DNA of 30,000 bases from Hymenopellis radicata (GCA_015501595.1 JADNRX010000491.1:1-30000); one strand, 5' to 3'. Shown: positions 10,545-20,023, counted from the stretch's first letter. The notes: generated by a model from the sequence alone, not told the origin. Translations and numbers: made by a program.

Positions 10545-11565
10545 TAGAGTTTAAAGGTCTGGTTGCTAGGACCGGGTAGGACCGACGGACCCAACCGGAC
10601 CGCAACCGATTTTGGACCGGTTTTAGAAGGACCGGTTGCCGGTTGCAACCGGTTGCGGTTGACGGTCCGAACGTCTGGCTATTTTTTGTAGGACCGCCAC
10701 CCAACCGGTTGAGACTGGTTTCAACCGGATAATGTACATATATATTTTAGATGAATTTACAAATTTTTACGAGCTAAAACGGGCCCTTGCGTGGCCTAAA
10801 CGAGCCATTCGCGAATATATGATTAGATCCGGCGACTCGGGCCGAGATCCGAACGTACGCGTAAGCGTGTGATCAGGTTGGCTCTCTCACTTCCTCCCAC
10901 CACCACGATGTTGCTCGACTGCATGTCGGCAACGACGCGAGTCGCGCTCGACTCTAAGTCGGCGTTGACGCTGCTGGCGCTCGACTCTGAGTCGGCGTCA
11001 ATAGGAGATGACTCTAAGTCGTCTCCAGGACGCGTAAGCCCCGCAACGGGCAGCCTACGAACAGCGTAAGCCCCGCAAACGGGCAGCGTACAAATAGCAA
11101 GACTAGGAGGAGGTGGAGGAGGATCAGGAGCAGGAGGAGGAGCAGGAGGAGATGTACGAGATGAGCAGGAGACGGATGCGAGGATGGACGCGTCGAGGAT
11201 GACGCGACAACGACGACAACGACACCACCACCTCCTCCACCACCATCACCATCCACTCCACCACTCACCCCGTGGCTTATGCACGTTGGGTAGCCCCTGC
11301 GCAATTGCTCGGGGGCCACCAACGGGCATAAATGATGCTACATGTACGGGTGGGTGTCGGTTTCAACCGGTCCCAACCAGTCGCGACCACTAGTGGTCCC
11401 AACCGGTTGTGGACCGGTGAAAGACCGCGGTTGCAACCGGTCCTTGTCGAGGACCGGTTGCGGTCCACGGTTGACGCAAAAAGTCACGTTGGGCAACCGG
11501 TTGCGGTTGCCGGTCCATCCAAATTTGGGCGCCGCAACCGGACCCAACCGGACTTATAAACTCTA
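10545..11565. mobile_element. hAT-like non-autonomous element A (1021 bp) inserted in Gag
   Basis: Ends are inverted: TAGAGTTTAAAGGTC on the left, TAGAGTTTATAAGTC read inward from the right. The terminal TAGAG fits the hAT consensus YARNG. An identical 8-bp target duplication CTTCCGAA flanks it (10537-10544 and 11566-11573) and fits the hAT preference nTnnnnAn. Both subterminal regions are packed with ACCGGTT/GGTTGCGGTT iterons (10560-10720 and 11360-11550), probable transposase-binding sites. The core holds a hairpin series (10826-11040), a purine-rich run (11100-11165), two near-identical GTAAGCCCCGCAACGGGCAG-like units (11034-11090) and the dispersed CAATTG palindromic module (11287-11330). 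No transposase frame. Confidence 0.85.
10826..11040. repeat. Structured core of element A: covarying hairpin series
   Basis: A small hairpin ACGC-GTAA-GCGT (10857-10868) is bracketed by GATC words (10826-10829 and 10871-10874). Three hairpins of the form stem-T-CGAC-N5-GTCG-stem follow, the first being GTTGC/GCAAC (10910-10933) and the third TGGCGC/GCGTCA with one G-T pair. Last comes GGAGATGAC/GTCGTCTCC with one wobble. The same order recurs in element B with other stem sequences. Confidence 0.7.
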
Positions 11566-12497
11566 CTTCCGAATAGGGACATCCCAGGTTTTAGACCAGA
11601 TGTAGTGGATTGTGACGTCTCCGAGGCTGGATAAGGAGGAGGTCGATTAACGCTTGGAGTCTCTGTCGCCGATGTATCCGGTATCAAGGGAAAAGACGAC
11701 AGACGAGGTGAACCTAGCGGAGTGGGCGAACCGGGATTTTGTCGCTCTTTACCCTTGCTTTGTAGATCTCCGCTCGCAAATCTTACTTCTTTCTCGGTGG
11801 CTACTGTTGTGTCTGATTCATCTGATTGCGTGGAGAATGATGAGAACGACGAAGTGGGAGCTAGTGAAGGTTGGATCGGTTGGCTCGGGTTGACAGTGCC
11901 GGGTTTAGACCTGGTGCCTCCTTCATCTCGTGGAACGTTGAGATGGGTAAAGGGATCCAGATTGAACTCAGAGATGAATCTTGGAGGAGGTGGAGCAATA
12001 GCGGACCACCGTCCAGACGCTAGAGCTTTGCATCCCGGTGACAGCAACTGCTCTCGATGGTGAGGGATGTTGGAATACAGGGCTTGCATCTTCGAAGAAG
12101 GTGGTTCAGCTTGAATAAACGGCGCATATAGATCTGAAACCGAGGAGGCGGGCGAGGAAGGATTTTCAGAAAGTTTGAATTGTTCTACGTATTTCAGCAG
12201 ATAGAGGTGTCCTAGAGCGAAGCGTTTGCATAAAGCAACCCACGTAGCGTGAAACAATGTAAAGTCGTTACACCCTTCATACGCCAATATTGCCAACATC
12301 ATTTCCTCCAGGTCAACAACATAACACCGCTTCTCCGTCCTCTCGTCTATCAGGCGAGCGGCTCTGATGAGGATGGTCTGTAGTTCGTCGACGGTCAAGA
12401 TAACGGGGTCTCGCAGGTCTCGGCTGAGCAGAAAATGTCCTTCCTTAGGGTTAACATCAGGAAAAGTGGTCTTACACTCTGGTTCACCATAGTTCAC
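11566..12497 (-). pseudogene. Ty3 Gag, N-terminal third
   Basis: The frame runs from about 12497 to the hAT insertion and continues, after the insertion, at 10536. The first 120 codons form a helical domain (CYVVDLEEMMLAILAYEG, FTLFHATWVALCKRFALGH) seen at the N-terminus of Agaricomycete Ty3 Gag proteins. A Ser/Pro/Thr-rich low-complexity stretch follows. No ATG opens the frame: it begins after TAG at about 12500, with GTG the first permissive codon and ATG-ATG only at about codon 65. The start may have been lost to mutation or lie across an undetected intron. Confidence 0.75.
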
Positions 12498-12499
12498 CT

Positions 12500-12800
12500 A
12501 GGGGCCTATGGTTATCCTAGAGCCGCAAAGTTTCTCAAGAGGTAAAGTTACCTCTGGACACAGTTCACACCTGACCCCATCCTCAAGTTAACCCCAAGTC
12601 AACATTAAGCAATGTAAGTTAGCTTAGATCTGACTTAGATTATCCTCAAGTATACCGCAGTCATCCCAAATTACCTCTTCGTTAGCTCAAACAATGATAT
12701 GATTAGCTTGAGATTATTTGAAAGCTACTCGAGATAAGTAAGGTAGAGACTAAGATCACACATTGCAAAAGATTGCGAACAATATCATAAATTAAGTCAG
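12500..12800 (-). repeat. Probable 5' LTR/leader of the Ty3 element
   Basis: This gene-free stretch lies immediately upstream of Gag. On the minus strand it contains GTTGACTTGGGG (12603-12592) and GCGGTATACTTGAGG (12657-12643). Both words recur in the same order-family at 16.9-17.04 kb (+). The plus strand also has GAAAGCTACTCGAGATAAG (12720-12738), close to words at 16.93 and 29.29 kb. I could not place TG..CA ends or a primer-binding site. Confidence 0.4.
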
Positions 12801-12849
12801 TTACAATTACTCAAATTCTATACATCTATTCCTGTGTACTGGTGCTCGC

Positions 12850-13190
12850 ACTGTATTACTACTTGTCCTTGTGCTCATCCCATTGTGCTCGTGCTCAACC
12901 TGGTCCTTGTCGTGCTCATCTTGATCGTAGGTCAGCCTCATCGTGGTCGTGGTCGAACTCATCCTCACCGTCATCGAACTCATCCTCACCGTCGTCGAAC
13001 TCATCCTCGTTGTAGTCGCGCTCATTCTCGTTGTGGTCATGGTCATGGTCGTGGTCGTCTTCATTGTGCTCGTCCTGATAGTGGTGGTAGTGGTTGTGGT
13101 CGTCCTCGTTGTGCTTGTCCTAGTCGTAGTTATCCTCGTAGTATTATCCTGGACGTGTTTGCGTTTGCACTTGAGCTCGTCCTCTACTCA
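12850..13190 (-). repeat. Acidic/His minisatellite (21-bp heptad units in part)
   Basis: The plus strand is a GTCGTCCTC/GTGGTC-rich low-complexity run. On the minus strand it reads as acidic, His-rich peptide with two adjacent 21-bp units encoding EDEFDDG. The long plus-strand Val/Leu frame and minus-strand Met/Thr frame here are artefacts of the repeat. It resembles the heptad repeat at 28.48-28.93 kb. No complete gene can be drawn. Confidence 0.5.
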
Positions 13191-13247
13191 GGTGCTCGTC
13201 AACTTCGTCCTCGTTGTCTTGTTATCCTGTTGTCGGTGGGCGCTGAA

Positions 13248-13307
13248 GTCGACTCGTGGTTGCTGTAGTTGGCTCGTGGTTGCTGTAGTCGGGTCGTGGT
13301 TGAGCGG
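13248..13307 (+). repeat. Tandem 20-bp repeat, three units
   Basis: Three consecutive units of AGTCGRCTCGTGGTTGCTGT type, differing at two or three positions each, follow the acidic minisatellite. Confidence 0.6.
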
Positions 13308-13494
13308 CAAGGGCGAACAAATAAAAAACCCACCATGCATGTGATGTCTACGCGGCACGTCGAACTGCAATTATCTGGCAAGTATTCTAATGTTAAAATG
13401 AAACAACAGCAACTGAAGTCACATACCTGGTCAGGATAACAGGAGAAATGACGGGATTGCAGCATCTACTTTCGTGCTCGAGCATGCCTAGTTT

Positions 13495-13610
13495 CATCCG
13501 TCCTCATCCAAGTCGGGTTTCGTCCATCCTCGTCCACGTCCCATCCTCGTCCACGTCAGGTCTGTCCTCGTCTGCATCCTCGTCCATATCTGGTTTCGTG
13601 CTCGTCCACA
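13495..13610 (+). repeat. CCTCGTCCA minisatellite
   Basis: Repeats of ATCCTCGTCCACGTC and variants (CCTCGTCTGCATCCTCGTCCA) make a pyrimidine-rich short tandem array. It reads as Asp/Glu-rich on the minus strand, like the array at 12.85-13.19 kb. No gene is supported. Confidence 0.45.
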
Positions 13611-15300
13611 TCGGAGGTGTCCATGTTGAGGCTCGTACACTGTGTGGTGGTTGGATGCAGGGTGCGGTGTTGGGCTCCTCCACGCTGTTGTAGTTGTCAG
13701 AGGGACTTGCAGGAGACAAGGCGCTGACAACGCACCGGCACCAAACCACCCCTCTCGATAAGAGTATAACACTCTTGGTAGCATGCGGTTAGTGACCATC
13801 ATTAACCTTAAGGAAAGCACTTATCTATTGGCAGTGCGGCGCCATTGCTGCACAGGTGGAAGATGATGGTGGGTGGTAGAGACGATGCCCCGTTGCGATC
13901 GAGACCTAAACCAACATCCACGTGATGCTGACGTAGCTCTGGCGCTCACGGACTTTCCGTCACTGCGGCTCAAATAAGTAGTGCGAGCAAAAGAAAGCGT
14001 GAATAAAATATTGAAACCAAACCTGATGAATGTGCGATGTGTAAGTATCTTCCGAGGCCGGTGCAAGTCCATGACGTGATGTTTGAATTGTCGGGAGATA
14101 CGAATTTGACAGCCAGCCTACAAAGCCCTGCTCAAGGTCGGCCTGGCTCTCCATAGGCTGGTTGTCAAATTGAAGCTGCTGTTGTCGAGGGAGCAGCAGG
14201 TGATGATGCGGTATCGAAGATGCTGATGGTAAGAGGGAGACCTTTGATCGTATTCGATCTGTATTCGATCAGCCAGTTGTTCATACTTAATGCATGTCAG
14301 TCTTGCTCCTACCAAGTCACTGTGCCACCGCCGGATTAGCTAATTGAGGACTACCATGCTCACCACTGTACTCTATAGTAATATGTATAGTACCATAATA
14401 CAAGATGTCGTCCATATGCAAGAGTAGTTTACATTATAATTGTTACATGGTGAGTTTCCCATATGTGAGAAACTCACTGTGCAGCCTTTACACAACGTCG
14501 ATTGAGAACTGGATATCCCAGAATGTGGTAGACCATCAAACATATCCTTCATTCATGTCCGGCGGCCATTCCCCGAGCAATTGCGGGGGGCCGGTCGACG
14601 TGCATGACAGACTCGAATCTCCCTTGCGCAAACACAATCCGAGCCACGAAGCTTGTGATTCATACAGGTAGGGTACTCCGTCTAAGTAGAATATTTCAGC
14701 AGCAACACCGTCATGCGAACGCGCGAGGCCAGAGTCGGGACTTGAAGAAGGATAATCACTAAGCAACATGAATACCTCGGATCGCGAGACCACAGACACA
14801 GATACGGCAAATAGCGTTTATCCAGGCAAAGCACGCTCGTACATGCTTTCCAGTCGAAGAGCACCATTGCAAATATGAGTTCTAGAATGTAGAAGGCCCA
14901 GCAATATTGCGCGAAACGGTACAGTGGCCAAGTCAAGCAAGAGGAGAGCTATAGCCACCAGAACGAATCGAAGTAAGTCGGAGAATGATAGTGAACAGAC
15001 AAGGACAGACAGCTGAGAAGCAATAGAAGCGGCGCCGGGAGAAGGTCTGAGACCAGAGGTATGTTATCGTTGACGACAAGTTGACGAGCAATGGGAGATA
15101 CAGAAGACAGTGCATATCTGATCAATCGACTTATTGAGGCTGATTACCAATTCAGTTCTAGTCCCTCGAGGGCCTCGATCAGCTCTCCCACCTCTGTTCT
15201 CTTACCACCACGACGTCAACGACATGCTGCCATCCAACCTCAGGACTTTGTGTGTTTTCTGGAACCGCGATTCTAAACACCCGTGATGGCAAGCAGTGAG
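13611..15300. other. Long gene-poor stretch without a supported gene
   Basis: Only short, unconvincing frames occur. Visible structure: a 9-bp inverted repeat GTGAGTTTC/GAAACTCAC (14450-14477), a direct repeat TCGAATACAGA/TCGAATACGA near 14250-14270 on the minus strand, and one copy of the CAATTG palindromic module (14561-14605). A hydrophobic minus-strand stretch near 14830-14980 (reading FVLVAIALLLLDLATVPF) could be a transmembrane relic but has no recognisable family. Confidence 0.3.
14561..14605. repeat. CAATTG palindromic module, copy 1
   Basis: CCCCGAGCAATTGCGGGGGG lies here, followed by GGTCGACGTGCATGA. It matches the modules at 11.29, 19.55 and 22.48 kb in core and downstream CGACGTGCA. 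No hAT-like TIR was found around this copy. Confidence 0.55.
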
Positions 15301-15319
15301 CACGACTTTTCCTCATTCG

Positions 15320-16410
15320 CGTAAGCCTCCCGGACGGAGCAGCAACGCTTTCAACAATGGCGCCGGCTCCAAGGAGAACCCGTGATGCGGGCTGGATAGC
15401 ATCGTGGACGCGTCCAGCCCAGAATGGTGCGTATTTCTTCACACTTTGCGGTTCTTTTCTTTTAAAACTTACGCTATGCAGGCTTCCATCACCCTGTTCT
15501 TGCTGTCCATCTTTCCAACAATTATTCGCAGCGGATACATTGTCTCCCTTGCTTCCTCCCACCACGTCACCTCAACGAGGTGTAGTGCTACGGCCTCGGG
15601 ACTTTTCGTGGGCCCTCTCTGGGCGCTTTTCTTTGTTTTCCGCTTCCTTTCGGAGCCATAGCACGCGAGAACGGCTTCCAGCAGCCGTGAGGACCTTTCT
15701 CTCGTTCTGCTCTTCTGGTGAGCGAGGCCATCGCATAAGCCTCCGGGACGGAGCAGCAGCGATTCAAGAAGACAGGATATGCAGCTTTGGGGAGACCGCG
15801 GCGCGGCTTTCAGTAGTCGCGACCAGAGACGACTTTTCGTCTTTGCTCTGACGGCGAGCGCGCCTCAACCCGTAGCCTCCAAGATGCCGCTTCACTTTCG
15901 ATCCTGTCGCATTTCGGACCCTGCCTTGAGCAGCCGCGAATTGGGGGAGGACTTTACTGTACTGCTCTTACGGCGAGCACGCCCCACGCTTAATCCTCCG
16001 GGACGGAGCAGCAACGCTTACAACCACACCGAAGTCTTGATTCGGACAGGATCCTGGATGGTGTTGTGGCCAGTAATGGCTCCGGAAGGAGGCATGGAGA
16101 GCACGGGAGCGCGCGCGGATTGAGGTGCAGCCGCTTCTGTCAGCTCAGGTACGTCTTTCATTGTCTCTTTTCTTCCTCTCTCACACCACCAAAGGCCATC
16201 CCGCGTTCATGAGGCCTCGAGTCCCTCTACTCGAAACAGCGGCGTCCATTTCCAGCCGTTTCATCCGTATGCTCGTCATGTCATCGCTGTTCGTACCTCG
16301 ACTCAGCTTCAAACAGCCGAGGAGTCAACAGTTGGCTTTTCTCCTGGTCCCGCGGCGTGCAAAGCATGAACGCGTCGGCCTCCAGGACGGAGCAGCAACG
16401 TTTCTCGGTG
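15320..16410 (+). repeat. Four dispersed copies of a 27-nt motif in a decayed repeat
   Basis: The core CCTCCGGGACGGAGCAGCAA and close variants occur at 15325-15350, 15737-15762, 15993-16019 and 16378-16404, followed in most by CGCTT. Copies 2 and 3 are preceded by similar sequence (GCTCTTACGGCGAGCACGCC-like), and a partial unit ends at about 15876. The core can form a small hairpin CTCCG/CGGAG. Spacing of 254-414 bp suggests a degenerate tandem repeat. No frame spans the region convincingly. Confidence 0.5.
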
Positions 16411-16864
16411 GGCTATCTCTGCCTCTCTTACACCTTCCTTCCCCAGCCAACACCGCGACATTCAGGGCAAGAAGCCCCGCGCTTTCGAAGCTCGCCCCAA
16501 CCAGACTGTCCCTCCTCAGGATGCGATCATCCTGTTAAACGTGGAATACATCCCACTCCCCCTTTACGCAGACAGTCTCCAGGACTCCTTCACCAGGGTT
16601 ACACCACTGTGTTCCAAGCCGCGTTCGACCTCCTCAATTGCTCCTCGACACCCATCCACCACGGCGACTGCGTACGCCCAGCAGATGGCGGTATACTTTG
16701 GTCACTGAGGGCAGGTGGCGTTTGTGTTAGATTGTATCACGAGAGAGTCGGAGGGAAATTTTAGTCGCGAGGAAAACAGCGTGTTGCCGAAGTGCAGATA
16801 TGATACCTAGTTCGCGTTCGTGAGGCGCATGATGTATAACTCCTTGTCGTATCTTACTTGTCTG

Positions 16865-17100
16865 CCAATGCATACAATGACAGTTGAGTTAGAACCATCT
16901 TGATTGCTACTGCTGGGGTATACTTAAGGTAAACCTGAAGCTACTTAAGATAATGTATAAATAAGGAATTGATTGGGGCCAACTCCAGTTGTCATCAGCT
17001 AACTTCAGTAGATGAGATATACATGAGTTGACTTGGGGCAACTTAGGTTAGCCAGAGTGCATCAATGCACTCCGGTTAACTTTTATACATAGCTATATAC
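16865..17100 (+). repeat. LTR-like fragment with TATA box
   Basis: It shares GGTATACTTAAGG (16917-16929), AAGCTACTTAAGATAA (16931-16946) and GTTGACTTGGGG (17028-17039) with the 12.5-12.8 kb LTR-like region and, in part, with 29.29 kb. TGTATAAATAAGG (16948-16960) is a good TATA box. No gag-pol is attached, so it may be a solo LTR. Ends not determined. Confidence 0.4.
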
Positions 17101-17633
17101 CCAAGTCACCCAGAGGTCAAAGTGCTTTTCCTGATGAACGCGGTTGTATCCTCGGTCCTGGACGTCTTCCGTTCGTAAATCCGTTTTGCTGTACACGACA
17201 GCTCGGGTTCGCGTCGATCCGTACGACATGTTACTAAAATGATAATCCTTGTTAGTAGTTGAGTTTACCGAGATCACTACTCGCCGCTAGTCTTACGACG
17301 CGAAGAGTGATGGTGATAGAAAGTAGATTTGTCCCATGTCAGTATCGTGTATATACATGTACGCTACATAATTTAGCTTACGAGAAATGAATACAATCTA
17401 ATCTAATCTTACAACCCGGAGGTAGAGAACTACGGGTAACTCCATATCCCATCTTACAAACAACCTGCGACGGGTGCATCAAAACTCAGTGGGAAAAAGC
17501 TACCGCGCTGTCCCACTATCCTGACCGTGCCTCCCAAATGTCCAGCACCTCGCAGTCCGCCAGTTCCATCTGTGATAGCCAATGGTTATGGCTGGCATCG
17601 TATCCCCGCCATCTCACAAGGTATTGCCTTCTG
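17101..17633. other. Gene-free stretch
   Basis: A minus-strand frame of 64 codons (17083-17277) is not recognisable. Otherwise there is no supported feature up to the start of hAT-like element E. Confidence 0.3.
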
Positions 17634-17722
17634 TAGGGACCTCACCGAGTCACCGAGTCATCTGGTGACTCGATTCGCTTTGGGCACGTCGGCGTTCGCA
17701 CTCGCGTGACTCGCGAGTCACA

Positions 17723-17960
17723 TACTGTAGTATTTCGATCAATTCGTCAGGTCTTGTGACCTGTGACCGGGTCTGACGAAATTTTTGTTTCGTCAGATTA
17801 CCATGTAAGGCAATAGCCGACGCGGCAGAGCTGCGTCGGGAGGCCAGCGGGGGCCCCGCCAGGGGGTTTTTTGCAAAATTTCCAGTGACCATTGTGACAT
17901 TTCGTCAATTCGAAGGTCCTTGTGACCTGTGACGAACGAATTGAACGAAATAGTACAGTA
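17723..17960. mobile_element. MITE F (238 bp) within element E
   Basis: Inverted ends TACTGTAGTATTTCG and TACTGTACTATTTCG (read inward), extended by CAATTCGT. CTCGCGAGTCA flanks the element on both sides with a 2-bp offset on the left; because it is also an E iteron, a true target duplication is uncertain. Internally there are strong hairpins: CGACGCGGC/GCTGCGTCG (one G-T pair) and GCGGGG/CCCCGC. No coding capacity. Superfamily not assigned. Confidence 0.6.
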
Positions 17961-18018
17961 CTCGCGAGTCAAGGTACGAGTCTGAGTATTGCTTTTCGGA
18001 TGGTGAGTCATCACACAA

Positions 18019-19075
18019 TAGACCTGGGCACGAGTGCCGGGTGTTTACGAGTACTCGCGGGTGTACCCGGCACTCACACCCGGGTGTCGGGTGTTTGTAG
18101 TAGGCGGGTAGGGTGTCACCACGGGTGTCCACCCGAGTGCGGGTGTCTGCCTCTGGGCCACGAGTACCCGGCGGCAGACACCCGGGTGGCCACTCGCATT
18201 TTTAACAATTTTTTTGAATTTTTTTTGAGCTTAAAACCCACTAGAAACGACGTGTTCTCGCGATCCGGCGTACCGGGCCGAGATCCGAGCAGGACGCGTA
18301 AGCGTCTGATCGGGGCATCTCAGACTCTCTCTCCTCTTACCACAGTCTTACCACTACCACCATCCGTCGCTCGACTTTACGTCGGCGACGATGGCAGCAT
18401 CACTCGACATTAAGTCGGTGATTTCGCACCTGTGCTCGACTCTGCGTCGGCACATTGATGGACCAGGAGACGACTTTGCGTCGTCTCCACGGAAACGGCT
18501 AGTGCTGGACGCTTACTCTTCGTGACGCCACCCGCCGTGCTCAACAGCACGCTTGAAGAGCGGGGGCGGGGATCTGGGCTGCCACGTCGTCTGCTGGCGA
18601 CGTGGTGGATTGGTATGTATTTCGCTTCTTTCTTTCTGATATTCGGCGCGTCTGCAGACGCCGTCGACTCTCGTGTTACTGATAATTTATTATAGGTATA
18701 TACTTCATGGATAAGGCCTTCAAGCAGGCACCATCCGCCACCTCTACCTCCCTCCCCTCACCGCCCTTCCTCATATCCCCACACCCCTCGCGTCATTGGT
18801 GTCATGCACCGCCGATGCTCCTCCCACAATTGCTGGAGGATGCCGACGTCGCATGAGGTGACCGCGAGTGAGGTGCAGGAGGCGGGTGTACACAGGTACA
18901 CCCGCCACCCTACACGAGTGGCAGCACACCCGGGTGTGCGAAACACCCGCGAATGGGTGCCACATTCGAGTGCCACACTCGGGTGTCACTCGAGTGCGGG
19001 TGTCCAGCTTAGAGCCGCGAGTGACCCGCCGCGCGAGTGCGAGTGCACCCGGGTGGGCACTCGTGCCCAGGTCTA
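18019..19075. mobile_element. hAT-like non-autonomous element B (1057 bp)
   Basis: A perfect 20-bp TIR, TAGACCTGGGCACGAGTGCC, lies at both ends. It is flanked by an 8-bp duplication TCACACAA (18011-18018 and 19076-19083). Subterminal regions carry CGGGTGT and CGAGTGC iterons, quite unlike those of A. The core (18240-18640) carries the junction box, four hairpins and a further hairpin with the loop TCTGCTGG. No transposase frame. The identical TIR and TSD suggest a fairly recent insertion into E. Confidence 0.85.
18261..18605. repeat. Structured core of element B: covarying hairpin series
   Basis: In order: CGATC (18261) pairs with GATCG (18308-18312) around GACGC-GTAA-GCGTC (18293-18306). 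Then three hairpins with a bulged T and constant CGAC-N5-GTCG: CGTCGC/GCGACG (18365-18390), ATCAC/GTGAT (18399-18422), TGTGC/GCACA (18431-18454). Then GGAGACGAC/GTCGTCTCC (18466-18488), and CCACGTCG/CGACGTGG closing loop TCTGCTGG (18582-18605). The outer stems differ completely but each is perfectly complementary. Confidence 0.75.
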
Positions 19076-19152
19076 TCACACAATGACTTGCACATATTTA
19101 GATATGTATTTAAACTAAATTTACAAATTTTTTGCAGAGCAAACCATCCGCA

Positions 19153-19327
19153 ACGTCTCGAGAACGAGACGTGCGCGAATATCTCACCCGATCCAGCGAC
19201 TCAGACCGAGTCCCGAAGCGATGCATAAGCATCTGATCGGGTGATATGTCTGTACCTCTTACCATCACCACGACCACCTGGGGAGTGACGATTGTCGCTC
19301 CCGCTGCGCTGACGATTGTCAGCCAGC
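19153..19327. repeat. Structured core of element E: three-way junction and hairpins
   Basis: ACGTCTCG-AGAA-CGAGACGT is a perfect hairpin (19153-19172). CACCCGATC (19185-19193) pairs with GATCGGGTG (19235-19243) and encloses GACTC/GAGTC and GATGC-ATAA-GCATC (19220-19233), giving a three-way junction. Two more hairpins follow: GGGAGTGAC/GTCGCTCCC (19281-19302) and CTGAC/GTCAG extended by GCTG/CAGC (19303-19327), both with loop GATT. Confidence 0.7.
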
Positions 19328-19385
19328 TGTAGGGTGTGTTTTTGGCCTCGGCTTTGTGCCGGGCCCGCTGCTGCTGGCTCTGCGC

Positions 19386-19690
19386 TAGTGAACAGCCCGG
19401 GTCGGCCGGGGGTATTTAATCCTGACCCCGACCCCGATCCGCGACTTTACCCGACCCGCCAGTACGGGTGCGGGTCACCCGCCCATAGACCCACGGTTCA
19501 CAGGTCACCCGACACCCTTGTAACCCTCGAGCTTTTCGTGCCCGCCGCCGACCCCCGAGCAATTGCGCGGGGGTTAGCGACGTGCACGATATGCATCGGC
19601 AAGGCCCCGGCTACTTGCGAGAGCAAGAACCGCGGCCCAACCAAGTGCAGAAAGGTATGGTTCAGGGCATAGGAGGAAATGTGGCGAGTA
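19386..19690. mobile_element. 5' part of a D-type hAT-like element (C')
   Basis: It starts TAGTGAACAGCCCGGGTCGG, close to the left end of element D. CGGGT/ACCCG iterons follow to about 19515, then a segment of roughly 110 bp nearly identical to D (from CGTGCCCGCCG to CAACCAAGTGCA), including the CAATTG palindromic module (19550-19575). No right end was found, so it is truncated near 19.7 kb. Confidence 0.6.
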
Positions 19691-20023
19691 CTTAGATGCA
19701 CCCTATGATGTACCAGTTATGTATTACATGCTCTTACAAGAAGGCATGGAATTACATTAACAGCTCTAATTTGAGGTCTGCGACTATAGGGTTATAATAC
19801 ATTACATATCCCCTGCCTAATATAATGGGTTAGGTTAGATCACATGATTGAAAAAGCGGAGAACCTAGTCACATGATTAAAAAAGCGAAAGGGCTAGGGT
19901 CCTCCTCAATGGGTGGGGTAGGGATCATTAGGAACCACAGATTAGATATTGATGGGATGTGGGGGATGTTCCTGGGATTGATGGATTGATGGATGGGACC
20001 TAGGATGGGTGGGGGATGCCCTT
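19691..20023. other. Gene-free stretch with a short direct repeat
   Basis: TCACATGATTGAAAAAGCGG and TCACATGATTAAAAAAGCGA form a direct repeat near 19839 and 19869. GGGATG/GATGG-rich sequence follows. No gene is supported. Confidence 0.3.

Larger units (their letters stand above)
17634..19385. mobile_element. hAT-like element E, interrupted by F and B, right end lost
   Basis: The left end begins TAGGGACCTCACCGAGTCAC (TAGGG fits YARNG) followed by subterminal iterons GTGACTCG/TCGCGAGTC up to about 17720 and 17961-17990. Its core resumes after B at 19084 and contains the same boxes as A and B: an AT-rich run with TTTACAAATTTTT, a three-way-junction box and hairpins with GAC-GATT-GTC. A matching right TIR was not found before C' begins at 19386, so E is probably truncated by the C' insertion or a deletion. 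Confidence 0.55.

Noticed and set aside
12943..13344. Long Val/Leu-rich plus-strand frame resembling a membrane protein
   Set aside because: It is a reading of the GTC/CTC minisatellite; the other frames of the same repeat are equally open.
14682..15115. Hydrophobic minus-strand frames as a basidiomycete membrane protein
   Set aside because: Hydrophobic stretches lie in different frames with stops and no splice model that joins them.
15179..15565. 128-codon minus-strand frame
   Set aside because: No recognisable domain, and it crosses one of the dispersed 27-nt repeats; no splice or start support.
17083..17277. 64-codon minus-strand frame
   Set aside because: Overlaps the LTR-like fragment and has no recognisable domain or supporting splice site.
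19185..19243. tRNA gene suggested by the three-way junction
   Set aside because: No acceptor stem of the right length, no T-arm GGTTCGA and no anticodon loop; treated as a structural element instead.
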